Both the position numbers and the translations under genes were made by a program. From contig NZ_BSEV01000017.1 of assembly GCF_027922005.1 (NCBI RefSeq), forward strand, positions 124,001-188,000: a stretch of DNA of 64,000 nucleotides. Direction: 5' to 3'. The notes beneath the pieces were generated by a model, which was not told where the DNA came from, made no database searches, and saw nothing but the letters and a program-made list of their open reading frames with translations. The stretch's first letter is position 1. Each line of letters starts with the position of its first letter. The DNA is from Streptosporangium carneum. GTDB taxonomy: Bacteria > Actinomycetota > Actinomycetes > Streptosporangiales > Streptosporangiaceae. Positions 52,859 to 61,038 of this stretch are shown here, one piece after another.

Positions 52859-53491
52859 CTAATCTGAGCAGAGTTGAGCGCGCAGGGTCCGAAAAACCCA
52901 TCGCTCCCAGTGCTCGCGCGGCCAGCCGCGCGCGTGCACGAACAGCAGATACAGCTCGGGGCTGAGCAGGCCGTAGAGCAGGTCGGCGGCCGCCTCCACC
53001 GACACCTCCGCCCGCGCGCCGGGCTTGCCGACAAGCGCCTTGGCCGCCCTCTCCTGGACGACATGGCGCGGATCGACGTCGTGGGGCCACAGCGCGGCGA
53101 CCTCGGGGTCGCTCGCGCACGCCCCGTCCAGCACCTTGCCGATCGGCGCGACCCGCTCCAGGACCGAGGTCGTGCCCGCGACGTAGGCGCGCAGCATGTC
53201 CTGGGCGGTGCCGGCGGCCAGCGCGTCGACGTACCAGGGCCGGTCCATGGTGGCCACCGGCTCGTCATCGCCTGCGATCGTCACGTCGACCAGTTCCTTC
53301 AACAGGGCGCGCTTGTTGCCGAAGACGAAGTAGATCGTCTGCACCGCGACCCCGGCCCTGTCGGCGACGTCCTGCAGATTCGTCGCACCGTACCCGTCCT
53401 GCGCGAACAGCTCCAGTGCCGCCGCCAGGATGCGCCGACGGGTCTCTTGCGCCTTCTGCGCCCGCTTGCCGGGCCGCTTGACATCGCTCAT
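52859..53491 (-). CDS. TetR-family regulator
   Basis: A 210-residue TetR protein: ETRRRILAAALELFAQDGYG, ATNLQDVADRAGVAVQTIYF at residues 17-57. The C-terminal part has AAADLLYGLLSPELYLLFVH. It is divergent from the monooxygenase-ABC exporter operon; the intervening DNA carries CTAGAG palindromes. The ABC-F gene lies 286 bp downstream on the same strand. Confidence 0.9.
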   Translation of the reverse strand: MSDVKRPGKRAQKAQETRRRILAAALELFAQDGYGATNLQDVADRAGVAVQTIYFVFGNKRALLKELVDVTIAGDDEPVATMDRPWYVDALAAGTAQDMLRAYVAGTTSVLERVAPIGKVLDGACASDPEVAALWPHDVDPRHVVQERAAKALVGKPGARAEVSVEAAADLLYGLLSPELYLLFVHARGWPREHWERWVFRTLRAQLCSD

Positions 53492-53493
53492 AG

Positions 53494-53538
53494 CTAGAGT
53501 CTATCTCTAGATTCGTTCACTAGAAGTCAACTCTAGAG
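53494..53538. promoter_or_regulatory. TetR operators, CTAGAG palindromes
   Basis: CTAGAG-TCTAT-CTCTAG at 53494-53510, three bases upstream of the TetR start, and a related CTCTAGAG at 53531-53538, before the plus-strand operon. Probably autoregulation and repression of the exporter operon. Confidence 0.65.
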
Positions 53539-53551
53539 ATGAGAACTAGTC

Positions 53552-53842
53552 ATGCCGGTCATCACCGTCACTCGTTTCCAGGCCGATCCCTCCGACGCCG
53601 AGGAGCTCCGGGCCCGGCACACCGCTCTGGTGTCGGCCACCAGGGCGGCCTTTCCCGGGCTGACCGAGGCGCGCCTGGGCCGGATCGACGACTCCACCTG
53701 GGTCGGCGTCTGGCGCTGGGACTCGGCCGCCGACCTGCGGGCGGCCCGCCAGGCCGTACCCGGCAACGCCGAGGCCGCCGCGGCCTTCGCCCTGACGCGC
53801 GAGGCCACCGTCGACGACATCGACGTCCTGGACGAGCACTGA
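53552..53842 (+). CDS. Antibiotic biosynthesis monooxygenase (ABM) family protein
   Basis: A 96-residue ferredoxin-like ABM-fold protein: PVITVTRFQADPSDAEELRA, then WVGVWRWDSAADLRAARQA. Members are cofactor-free quinone or polyketide oxygenases or stress proteins. First gene of the operon with the ABC exporter. Its stop codon lies within the first unit of a 10-bp tandem repeat. Confidence 0.8.
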   Translation: MPVITVTRFQADPSDAEELRARHTALVSATRAAFPGLTEARLGRIDDSTWVGVWRWDSAADLRAARQAVPGNAEAAAAFALTREATVDDIDVLDEH

Positions 53843-53880
53843 CGAGCACTGACGAGCACTGACGAGCACCGACGAGCACT
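53831..53880 (+). repeat. Five tandem copies of a 10-bp unit spanning a stop codon
   Basis: GACGAGCACT repeated five times (fourth copy ends ACC). The first copy encodes the last residues (DEH) and the T of the stop codon of the monooxygenase gene; the rest lie in the gap to the ABC gene. Slippage would not alter the protein end because each unit recreates the stop. Confidence 0.85.
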
Positions 53881-53934
53881 GACGACCTCCCCGGCCCCGC
53901 AAGAGGGCCGGGCCTTCCCGCTGGAGGAGATGAC

Positions 53935-54849
53935 GTGATCGAGATTGACGCGTTGACCAAGGTGTACGGCGCGGCGCAGGTCCGGGCGGTCGACGAGGTG
54001 TCCCTGCGCATCCCGGCCGGATCGGTCTTCGGCTTCCTGGGCCCCAACGGCGCCGGCAAGACCACGACCATCAAGATGCTGGCCGGCCTGCTGACCCCCA
54101 CCTCCGGGCGGGTCCGGCTGGGCGGCTTCGACGTGGCCCGGCAGCGTCCGTCCGCGATGGCCCAGTTCGGCGCCGTGCTGGAAGGCTCCCGCAACGTCTA
54201 CTGGAGCTTGTCGGCCTGGCAGAACCTGATGTACTTCGGCAGGCTCAAGGGCCTGCGCAAGGCTCGGGTCGCCGAGCGCGCCCAGGACCTGCTGACCGAT
54301 CTGGGCCTGTGGGAGCGGCGCCACGACAAGGTCGGCGGCTTCTCCCGGGGCATGCAGCAGAAGGTCGCGATCGCCGCCGCCCTGATCGCCGACCCGCCGA
54401 TCGTGCTGCTGGACGAGCCGACGCTCGGCCTGGACGTCGAGGCCACGCGCACCGTCAAGAACTGGATCGCCGAGCAGGCCCGCGAGCTCGGCACCACCAT
54501 CCTGCTCACCACCCACCAGCTCGACGTCGCCCAGGAGCTGTGCGACCGGGTCGCCGTCATCCGGCAGGGGCGGCTCGTGGCCGACCTGCCCACGCGTGAG
54601 CTGCTGGCCCGCTTCCGCGAACGCGACCGGTACGAGATCCGCGTCGAGGGCGCGGCGCCGTCCGGCTTCGACGCCGTCACCCGCGACGGCGTCACCACGA
54701 TCAGCGCACGGGTGAGCGATCCACTCGAGGTGTACGACGTGGTCGAGCGACTGCGCGCGCAAGGAGCCGTCCTGGAGTCGCTGACCCAGGTCCAGCCCGA
54801 CCTGGAGGATGTGTTCCTCGCCCTGGTGAGCGAGCCGTCCCATGCGTGA
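53935..54849 (+). CDS. ABC-2 type exporter ATPase (daunorubicin-resistance DrrA class)
   Basis: A 304-residue ATPase: Walker A GPNGAGKTTTIKML, signature FSRGMQQKVAIAAALIADPP, Walker B IVLLDEPTLGLDVEA, H-loop LTTHQLDVAQ, and a C-terminal domain of about 80 residues. Drug or lipid export type. GTG start with GGAGGAG upstream. Overlaps the first permease by eight bases. Confidence 0.9.
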   Translation: MIEIDALTKVYGAAQVRAVDEVSLRIPAGSVFGFLGPNGAGKTTTIKMLAGLLTPTSGRVRLGGFDVARQRPSAMAQFGAVLEGSRNVYWSLSAWQNLMYFGRLKGLRKARVAERAQDLLTDLGLWERRHDKVGGFSRGMQQKVAIAAALIADPPIVLLDEPTLGLDVEATRTVKNWIAEQARELGTTILLTTHQLDVAQELCDRVAVIRQGRLVADLPTRELLARFRERDRYEIRVEGAAPSGFDAVTRDGVTTISARVSDPLEVYDVVERLRAQGAVLESLTQVQPDLEDVFLALVSEPSHA

Positions 54850-55606
54850 GGTCCTGCGCGCGGAGATCGGCAAGGGCCTGCGTGTGCAGCTCGCGCACCC
54901 GGCCGGGCATGTGATCACGCTGCTGATCAGCACCATGATGTACCTCGGCCTGCAGTTCGTCCTGGGTCAGGGCGAACTGCGCCAGGATCTGCTGCCGCCG
55001 ACCCTGGTCGCGATCGGCGGTTACTGGTTCCTGCAGTACGCCGGTCTGGTGATGGTGGCCGACCTCATCGAGGAGAAACGCGCGGGTACCTTCACCCAGT
55101 CCCAGATGAGCCCGGCGCCCGCGTGGCTGCTGATGCTCGGCCGGCTGCTCACCGCCTCGGCGTTCGGGCTGGCCGTGGCCGCCGTCGCCGCTCTCGTCCC
55201 GGCGCTCCTGGCCCAGATCACCGTCCCCTTGCGCTGGGCGGCGCTCCTGCCCGCCGTGCTCCTGGTGGCGAACGCGCTGGCTTTCACCTTCCTGCTGGCG
55301 GCCCTCGCTCTGGTCTCCCCGATGATCGGGGCCCTGCAGTCGCTGTTCACCTCGCTGGTGCTGCTGCTCAACGGCTCGTTCCTGCCGCTGAACCTGTATC
55401 CGGACTGGCTGGCCGCAGCGGCCAGACTCCTGCCCACCACGCTGGGCGTCGAGGCGCTCACCCAGACGCTGTTCGAGGGCCGCCCCCTGGCCGAGGTCTG
55501 GACCGGCGGCGCGCTGCCCTGGCTGCTGGCCCACACCCTCGTCCTCACCGCCGTAGCCGGTCTGCTGTTCGGCCGCAACCATCGACGAGCCCTGGAGTCG
55601 TCATGA
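54842..55606 (+). CDS. ABC-2 type transporter permease, first subunit
   Basis: A 254-residue membrane protein with about six helices; long N-terminal amphipathic start (REVLRAEIGKGLRVQLAHPA) then VITLLISTMMYLGLQFVLG. C-terminal ABC-2 signature FLPLNLYPDWLAAAARLLP before the last helix. Pairs with the second permease as a heterodimer. Confidence 0.87.
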   Translation: MREVLRAEIGKGLRVQLAHPAGHVITLLISTMMYLGLQFVLGQGELRQDLLPPTLVAIGGYWFLQYAGLVMVADLIEEKRAGTFTQSQMSPAPAWLLMLGRLLTASAFGLAVAAVAALVPALLAQITVPLRWAALLPAVLLVANALAFTFLLAALALVSPMIGALQSLFTSLVLLLNGSFLPLNLYPDWLAAAARLLPTTLGVEALTQTLFEGRPLAEVWTGGALPWLLAHTLVLTAVAGLLFGRNHRRALESS

Positions 55607-56400
55607 CCTTCATCCGCGGATTCGCCGCCGAAGTCCGCAAGGGCCTGCTCGACCTGCTCGCCGGATGGCGCGAGGTCCTGATGGAGATGATCACCTTTCC
55701 GCTGTTCTACCTGCTCATCGTGCTGTTCATGGGACGTGGGCAGCTGCGCGCGGATCTGCTGCTGCCGGTGCTGCTCGGCATGGTGGCGCTGACCTTCATC
55801 CACGAGCAGGTCAACCGGGTGTTCTGGAGCTATCTGGGCGACATCCAGTCCGGCGTACTGGAACAGACCTGTCTGACCCCGCTGCCCCCGGCCGCGAGCA
55901 TCCTCGGCCGCCAGGTCTCCGCCGTGATCGCGGCCCTGCCCACCGCGCTGGCCGTCCTGGCCACCGGCGCCGTCGCCGTCACCGTCCAGGGCGGAGAACT
56001 GCCCGTCGACGCGCAGATGATCGTGCCACTGGCCGCCATCGCGCTGGGCACCTGCGGACTCGCGCTCATCCTGTGCGGCCTGACCCTGGTGTTCAAACGC
56101 ATCGAGATCATCACCCAGCTGTCCGTGGCCGTCTACGCCATCGCGGGCGGCACCCTGGTCCCCCTGGCGGCCATGCCGGACCAGATCGCCTTCCTCAGCC
56201 GGCTGGTCGTCCCCGTCGCGCCCGGCATCGAGGCCATGCGCGACATCCTGCTCGGCGGGCACTCCCTGGCCGCCCTCCCGACCGGCTGGGGTCTCGGCTG
56301 GCTGCTGGCACAACCGCTGCTCATCACGGCGGCCGGGGTGGTCCTGTTCAACCGGTTCGAACACCTCGCCCGGCACCGCGGCACCCTCGGCCGCCACTAG
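55603..56400 (+). CDS. ABC-2 type transporter permease, second subunit
   Basis: A 265-residue protein with about six helices: FPLFYLLIVLFMGRGQLRAD, ALTFIHEQVNRVFWSYLGDI and LVVPVAPGIEAMRDILLGG as the ABC-2 loop. It is related to the first permease (both have the GxGxLR..LL segment), suggesting duplication. ATGA overlap with the preceding gene. Confidence 0.87.
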   Translation: MTFIRGFAAEVRKGLLDLLAGWREVLMEMITFPLFYLLIVLFMGRGQLRADLLLPVLLGMVALTFIHEQVNRVFWSYLGDIQSGVLEQTCLTPLPPAASILGRQVSAVIAALPTALAVLATGAVAVTVQGGELPVDAQMIVPLAAIALGTCGLALILCGLTLVFKRIEIITQLSVAVYAIAGGTLVPLAAMPDQIAFLSRLVVPVAPGIEAMRDILLGGHSLAALPTGWGLGWLLAQPLLITAAGVVLFNRFEHLARHRGTLGRH

Positions 56401-56432
56401 ACCAGGAATCCGAAGGAAAGAGAGCAACTGAC

Positions 56433-56804
56433 GTGAATGTGTTCCTGTGGGTTCTGCAGGCCGTCCTGGCCGCCGTCTTCGGCCTGGCCGGAATCATGCA
56501 TGCCACCCAGCCCAAGGAGAAACTGCGCCCCATGGCGCCCTGGGTGGAAGACTTCACCCTCGCCCAGATCCGTCTGATCGGCGCGGTCGAGCTTCTCGGC
56601 GCCCTCGGGCTGATCCTGCCCGCCGTCACCGGCGTCGCCCCGATCCTCACCCCGTCGGCCGCCACCGGCCTGGCCGTCGTCATGCTCGGTGCCGCCGCCA
56701 CCCACACCCGCCGCAAGGAGCCGGTGGCCGTCGCCGTCAACCTGGTGCTGCTCGCATCGGCCGCGGTCATCGCCTGGGGCCGCTTCGGCCCCTACGCCCT
56801 CTGA
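56433..56804 (+). CDS. DoxX-like small membrane protein
   Basis: A 123-residue four-helix DoxX-family protein: VLQAVLAAVFGLAGIMHATQ, RLIGAVELLGALGLILPAVT, ATGLAVVMLGAAATH and VNLVLLASAAVIAWGRFGPY. Starts 33 bp after the permease; last member of the TetR-controlled operon. Function unknown. Confidence 0.82.
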   Translation: MNVFLWVLQAVLAAVFGLAGIMHATQPKEKLRPMAPWVEDFTLAQIRLIGAVELLGALGLILPAVTGVAPILTPSAATGLAVVMLGAAATHTRRKEPVAVAVNLVLLASAAVIAWGRFGPYAL

Positions 56805-56898
56805 CCGCCTGAGCACTTCGAGGGCCGTCACCGCGGGCGGGCGAGAGGTGTGCAGACGCCGGACGACCGTCGGGGACAGCCAGAACCGGGAGATCACC

Positions 56899-57369
56899 AT
56901 GACGACTCAGAACGTGACCCTGCGCCCCGTCGGCCACGTCGTAGGCGGTCGCAGCGAGATGTACGAAGACGACTGGCACGACGTGCGAGCCGTGATCCGG
57001 CTTGACGGCGACTCTTTCACCACCTCGGCGGTGCTCGGTCTGGAGCACTTCTCCCACCTGGAGGTCGTCTTCCTCTTCGACCGCGTCGATCCGGCCACGG
57101 TGAACAGCCGGCCCCGCCCTCCACGAGGAAACCCGGATGCGGCACCCGTCGGAGTCTTCGCCCACCGCGGGCCGTACCGCCCCAACCGTCTAGGCGTCTC
57201 CCGCTGCCGACTGCTCAGGGTGGACGGCCTGAGCCTGCATGTCGCCGACCTGGACGCGCTTTCCGGCTCACCGGTCTTGGACGTCAAGCCATACCTGGTC
57301 GAGTTCGCCCCCCGTCAGCCGATCATCCAGCCGGCCTGGGCGACCGAACTCATGGCCCGCTACTACTGA
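56899..57369 (+). CDS. trmO: TrmO-type tRNA t6A37 N6-methyltransferase (TsaA-like)
   Basis: A 156-residue TrmO/TsaA-domain protein, a SAM-dependent enzyme with a beta-barrel core: VTLRPVGHVVGGRSEM, LEHFSHLEVVFLFDRVD, GVFAHRGPYRPNRLGVSRCR and VLDVKPYLVEF. The RPNRLG and D-K-P motifs are the family's conserved residues. The chain lacks the C-terminal extension of E. coli TrmO, as in many actinobacterial homologues. Separate from the preceding operon by 95 bp. Confidence 0.82.
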   Translation: MTTQNVTLRPVGHVVGGRSEMYEDDWHDVRAVIRLDGDSFTTSAVLGLEHFSHLEVVFLFDRVDPATVNSRPRPPRGNPDAAPVGVFAHRGPYRPNRLGVSRCRLLRVDGLSLHVADLDALSGSPVLDVKPYLVEFAPRQPIIQPAWATELMARYY

Positions 57370-57379
57370 GGCTCCACGC

Positions 57380-57393
57380 GCGGGCATGCCCGC
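57380..57393. terminator. Possible terminator palindrome
   Basis: GCGGGCATGCCCGC, perfect 14-bp palindrome 11 bp after the TrmO stop; a second palindrome GGTTCCGGAACC follows shortly. Confidence 0.4.
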
Positions 57394-57496
57394 TTCCGGA
57401 AGAGGCAGGTTCCGGAACCCGTCTCGACGCCCTCCCGGATTCGAGGCGGTGACGATGCCGCCGGAGGGCACCGGCCGCGTGACCGGGAGGCCGACA

Positions 57497-57526
57497 TGAA
57501 AGAGGTCGGTGTGAAAGAGGTCGGTG
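57497..57526 (+). repeat. 15-bp tandem duplication
   Basis: TGAAAGAGGTCGGTG twice in tandem with a partial third start (TGAAATATGTC), about 115 bp upstream of the S15 peptidase start. It lies in an AT-richer pocket and may belong to its promoter. Confidence 0.75.
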
Positions 57527-57641
57527 TGAAATATGTCACGTACCAGAACCAGGGTGATGTCAAAGACGTAAAGAGATCTTGTCAGGCCTCGGTCGTTCAT
57601 CGATATTGCGGATGTTTCTCTAGTTCCCCTGGAGGCTCCGC

Positions 57642-59561
57642 GTGCCACAGTTACGAGCAGTCCTCATCGCCCTGGCGGTGATCGCGGCGGGCACCACCCC
57701 CGCCCACGCGACCGCCACTCCCTCCATCACCGTCGAACACGGGCGGAGCCAGCCGGTCTTCTCCTATGCCGACGCCGTCCGCGAGCACGTCTACATCGAG
57801 TCCGGCGCCGACAGCGACTCCGACGGGAGAGCGGACCGGATCCGCGTCGACGTCATCAGGCCCAGGGAGTCCGGCCCTGGGCTGAAGGTACCGGTGATCA
57901 TCAACGAGAGCCCCTACTACGACAACGCGGGCCGCGGAAACGAGGGAGAGCGAAAAGTCTACGATTCCGCCGGAAACATCCTGAAATTTCCGCTTTTCTA
58001 TGACAACTATTTCGTTCCCCGTGGCTACGCCGTCCTCAACGTCGACATGAACGGCACCACCAGGTCCGACGGCTGTCCGGACGGCGGCGGCCGGGCCGAC
58101 GTGCTGAGCGGCAAAGCCGTCGTCGACTGGCTGAACGGCCGCGCCACCGCCTACCGCGCCGACGGCAGCCCCGCCGTCGCGGACTGGACGACCGGGAACA
58201 CGGCGATGATCGGCAAGTCCTACGACGGCACACTGGCCAACGCCGTCGCGGCGACCGGCGTCGAAGGGCTGAAGACCATCGTCCCGATCTCGGCGATCAG
58301 TTCCTGGTACAGGTACCAGCGCTCGAACGGCGTGATCTACAACTACGACTACATGTCATGGCTGGCCAACTACGTCGACACCGACCCCGACTCCAAGTGC
58401 GCCGCCGCGCGGGCGGACATGGACGCCAGGGACGGCGACGCCACCGGGAACCACAACGCCTTCTGGGCCGAGCGCGACTACATCGCCGGCGCGCTCGCCG
58501 ACGTCTCCAGGGTGCGTGCCAGCGTCTTCGCCGTGCACACCGTCAACGACCTCAACGTCAAGCCCGACAACTTCTCCGCGTGGTGGAAGGCCCTGGCGGA
58601 GCGGAACGTGCCCCGCAAGATCTGGGTCGGGCAGTACCAGCACGTGGATCCCTTCGACTTCGAAGGGCGTCGTGACCTCTGGGTCGACACGCTGCACCAG
58701 TGGTTCGACCACTGGCTGCTCGGTGTGGACAACGGCGTCATGCGGCAGCCTCGCGCCGACGTACAGGTCGGGGCGGACCGCTGGATCACCCAGCGCGACT
58801 GGCCCGCGCCTTTCACCCTGAAGGTCCCCTTCCACCCCGCCGCCGACGGCTCCCTCGGCCTCGCCCCGGCCAGGAAGGGGCAGAAGGCGGTCTTCACCGA
58901 CATCGAGCAGTCGGAGGAGTCGATGGTGGCCGACGTCGGCACCGCCAAGCCGGGAAGGGCGGCGTTCACCACCGGCAGGCTCCCGGCGGACCTGCGCCTG
59001 TCCGGCACGCCCGTCGTCGACCTGCGCGTCGCGCTCGACAGGCCCACCTCGAACCTGACCGCGCTCATCGTCGACTTCGGGCAGGACACCCGTGTCGACT
59101 GGCGGCGCGGCCAGGGCGTCGCCACGCTCTCCGAGGAGAGCTGCCACGGCGAGAGCACGCCCTCGGACGACGCCTGCTACAAGAAGGTCGCCACCAACCT
59201 GGCCACCCGCCCGCTGGAGATCGTCGCCCGCGGCTGGATCGACGTGCAGAACCGCGACTCGCTCAGCGACCCCGCTCCCCTGCCGCGTGGCACGTACGGC
59301 AGGGTCCGCTGGGAGACCCTGCCGCAGGACTACGTCTTCAAGAAGGGCCACAGGCTGGCCGTCGTGCTCGCGGGCACCGACTCAACCTACAGCTCCGAGG
59401 CCGCCACCGGCGCCACCGTCACCGTCGACCTGGCCAGGAGTGAGGTCGTGATCCCGCTGGTGCTCAGCACGCTGACCGGCGGGGACGTGCCGAAGGACGC
59501 GACCGCCTGGCGCGGCCCCGGGCAGCTGACCCTGCCGACGCCTGAGCACGCCTTCTCCTGA
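57642..59561 (+). CDS. Secreted S15-family Xaa-Pro dipeptidyl-peptidase
   Basis: A 639-residue secreted protein: signal peptide (residues 1-24, cleavage near AHA-TA), alpha/beta-hydrolase catalytic domain with nucleophile in GKSYDGTLA (residue about 194), NVDMNGTTRSDGC, Asp in HTVNDLNV and His in QYQHVDPFDFEG, then the C-terminal jelly-roll (about 400-630). This is the CocE/NonD/X-Pro peptidase layout; it cleaves after proline or hydrolyses esters outside the cell. GTG start at 57642 with CTGGAGG upstream. Confidence 0.88.
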   Translation: MPQLRAVLIALAVIAAGTTPAHATATPSITVEHGRSQPVFSYADAVREHVYIESGADSDSDGRADRIRVDVIRPRESGPGLKVPVIINESPYYDNAGRGNEGERKVYDSAGNILKFPLFYDNYFVPRGYAVLNVDMNGTTRSDGCPDGGGRADVLSGKAVVDWLNGRATAYRADGSPAVADWTTGNTAMIGKSYDGTLANAVAATGVEGLKTIVPISAISSWYRYQRSNGVIYNYDYMSWLANYVDTDPDSKCAAARADMDARDGDATGNHNAFWAERDYIAGALADVSRVRASVFAVHTVNDLNVKPDNFSAWWKALAERNVPRKIWVGQYQHVDPFDFEGRRDLWVDTLHQWFDHWLLGVDNGVMRQPRADVQVGADRWITQRDWPAPFTLKVPFHPAADGSLGLAPARKGQKAVFTDIEQSEESMVADVGTAKPGRAAFTTGRLPADLRLSGTPVVDLRVALDRPTSNLTALIVDFGQDTRVDWRRGQGVATLSEESCHGESTPSDDACYKKVATNLATRPLEIVARGWIDVQNRDSLSDPAPLPRGTYGRVRWETLPQDYVFKKGHRLAVVLAGTDSTYSSEAATGATVTVDLARSEVVIPLVLSTLTGGDVPKDATAWRGPGQLTLPTPEHAFS

Positions 59562-59584
59562 CCTCCCCGCGGTTCGCGTGACAC

Positions 59585-59622
59585 CGCGGAGGCGGGGCCC
59601 GGCGCCGGGCCCCGCCTCCGTG
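59585..59622. terminator. Long bidirectional terminator palindrome
   Basis: A 38-bp near-perfect palindrome (19 pairs, one G-T) centred on GGCGCC, 24 bp after the S15 peptidase stop and 27 bp before the end of the convergent small gene. Confidence 0.85.
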
Positions 59623-59648
59623 CGGTGTCCGGCCGGCCCCGGGCCGGG

Positions 59649-59951
59649 TCATCCGGGCCCGCCGTCCCCGGGGCGGAAGTCGTCGAGCAGGCGCTGGGCG
59701 TAGAAGGACTCCCAGTCCTGCGCGGGCGCCTTCGCGGTGTACTCCCTGTGCAGCCCCACCAGCTCGTAGACCAGCTCGCTGCGCACCGGGGTGGTGTCCA
59801 GCAGGTCCGGAAGCTCGGAGAGGTTGATCAGCCAGTCGGCGTACCAGGAAGCCCAGTCGTCGTCGGCGCCGTTGACGATCCGGTAGACCTCGTGGTGGGT
59901 CTCGGCCGCTTCGTGCAGGACGTCACGGACCTGCTCCACACGCTTGTCCAT
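59649..59951 (-). CDS. Conserved small protein, helical, function unknown
   Basis: A 100-residue protein: VRDVLHEAAETHHEVYRIVN, WASWYADWLINLSELPDLL, SELVYELVGLHREYTAKAP. Aromatic-rich helices with invariant-looking Trp pairs; similar actinobacterial proteins are uncharacterised. ATG at 59951 has AAGGAGG upstream. Confidence 0.75.
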   Translation of the reverse strand: MDKRVEQVRDVLHEAAETHHEVYRIVNGADDDWASWYADWLINLSELPDLLDTTPVRSELVYELVGLHREYTAKAPAQDWESFYAQRLLDDFRPGDGGPG

Positions 59952-60114
59952 GCGGCCCCCTCCTTCGGCTCTGCGGGGCGGCACGCGCCACGAACGGGTG
60001 CTCCACGGACGTTCCCAGTGTAACGAAGGGGCTTTGACCAGGGATTTCGCCGTACGAACAGTGCCGCCGCCGGTACGGCGGCGGCCGTCCTCTCATCGTC
60101 TCCGGTCAGCGGTG

Positions 60115-60972
60115 TCAGCAGGCGCCCAGGTCCGCCCACACCCACCAGGCGTTGGCGGGGTCCTCAAGCCGGGTCCACCAGCGGGTCTGGTAGATGTGCC
60201 CGTTCCTGGACACCCTGTCACCCTGGGTGTAGGTGTCGCGAGCGCGCCAGGCGGGGGCCGTGCACGCGGGCGGGTACGGGCCGCCGGTCGTCGCGGGCAG
60301 CTCGAAGCCCCAGCCCGCCTGCTGCCACTGCGGGACCAGCCGCTGGTAGGCGGCCAGGGTCTGCGACCGGTCGCCGCCCCCGTCGTGGGACAGCGCCACG
60401 GCCGTCGGGTAGATCTGCGCGCTCAGCCGCTGGACGAGCACGTCCGCGGGCGAACCGTCCCAGTCGCTCGGGTCCATCGTCCAGGCCAGGGCCGACATGC
60501 CGAGGGACGCCGCGACCTGCGGGGAGGCCCCCCACGCCCCGTAGGGCGCCCTGAAGTACCTGATGGGCAGGCCGGGGTCGCCCGCCGCCGTGCGGATCGC
60601 GTCGTTGGTCGCGGCCAGATCGGCGCGGATCTCCTCGGCCGTCAAGCCGGCGAGCGCGTCGTGCTTGAAGGTGTGGTTGCACACCGCGTGGCCGTCGGCG
60701 ACGATGCGGCGCACCACCTCGGGATGCGCCTGGGCCTGGCTGCCGAGCAGGCAGAAGGTGGCACGGATCTGCTGGCGTCGCAGCAGTTCGAGGACCTTGG
60801 GGGTCCAGTCGGGCGAGGGGCCGTCGTCGAAGGTCAGGGCGACGACTTTTCCGCCGTTCCGGGTGGCGTAGACGATGTCGCCGGTGGGCCCGTCCGCGCG
60901 GGCGGGGCTGCCGGTGGCCACCACGGCCGCCAAAGCCACGAGCATGCCAAGGAGACGCGAACGCAGTCGCAT
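60115..60972 (-). CDS. Secreted polysaccharide deacetylase with C-terminal chitin-binding module
   Basis: A 285-residue secreted enzyme: signal peptide (1-26), NodB domain with TFDDGPSP (catalytic base and metal Asp), HTFKHD (metal histidines), RAPYG and LSHDGGGDRSQ (catalytic His region). The C-terminal about 45 residues (PAWRARDTYTQGDRVSRNGH, WWTRLEDPANAWW) form a CBM5/12 chitin-binding module. It removes acetyl groups from chitin oligomers or peptidoglycan. Start ATG 60972. Confidence 0.9.
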   Translation of the reverse strand: MRLRSRLLGMLVALAAVVATGSPARADGPTGDIVYATRNGGKVVALTFDDGPSPDWTPKVLELLRRQQIRATFCLLGSQAQAHPEVVRRIVADGHAVCNHTFKHDALAGLTAEEIRADLAATNDAIRTAAGDPGLPIRYFRAPYGAWGASPQVAASLGMSALAWTMDPSDWDGSPADVLVQRLSAQIYPTAVALSHDGGGDRSQTLAAYQRLVPQWQQAGWGFELPATTGGPYPPACTAPAWRARDTYTQGDRVSRNGHIYQTRWWTRLEDPANAWWVWADLGAC

Positions 60973-61038
60973 GGTGGAGCCTTTCGATGGGGGGAGGTCG
61001 AGGCACCTTATTGGAAACCTTCTTTACCATAAGAGTGA

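Noticed and set aside
57496-57681. Short frame over the 15-bp repeat (MKEVGVKEVGVK...)
   Set aside because: Repeat-derived, overlaps the S15 signal-peptide start, no homology recognised.
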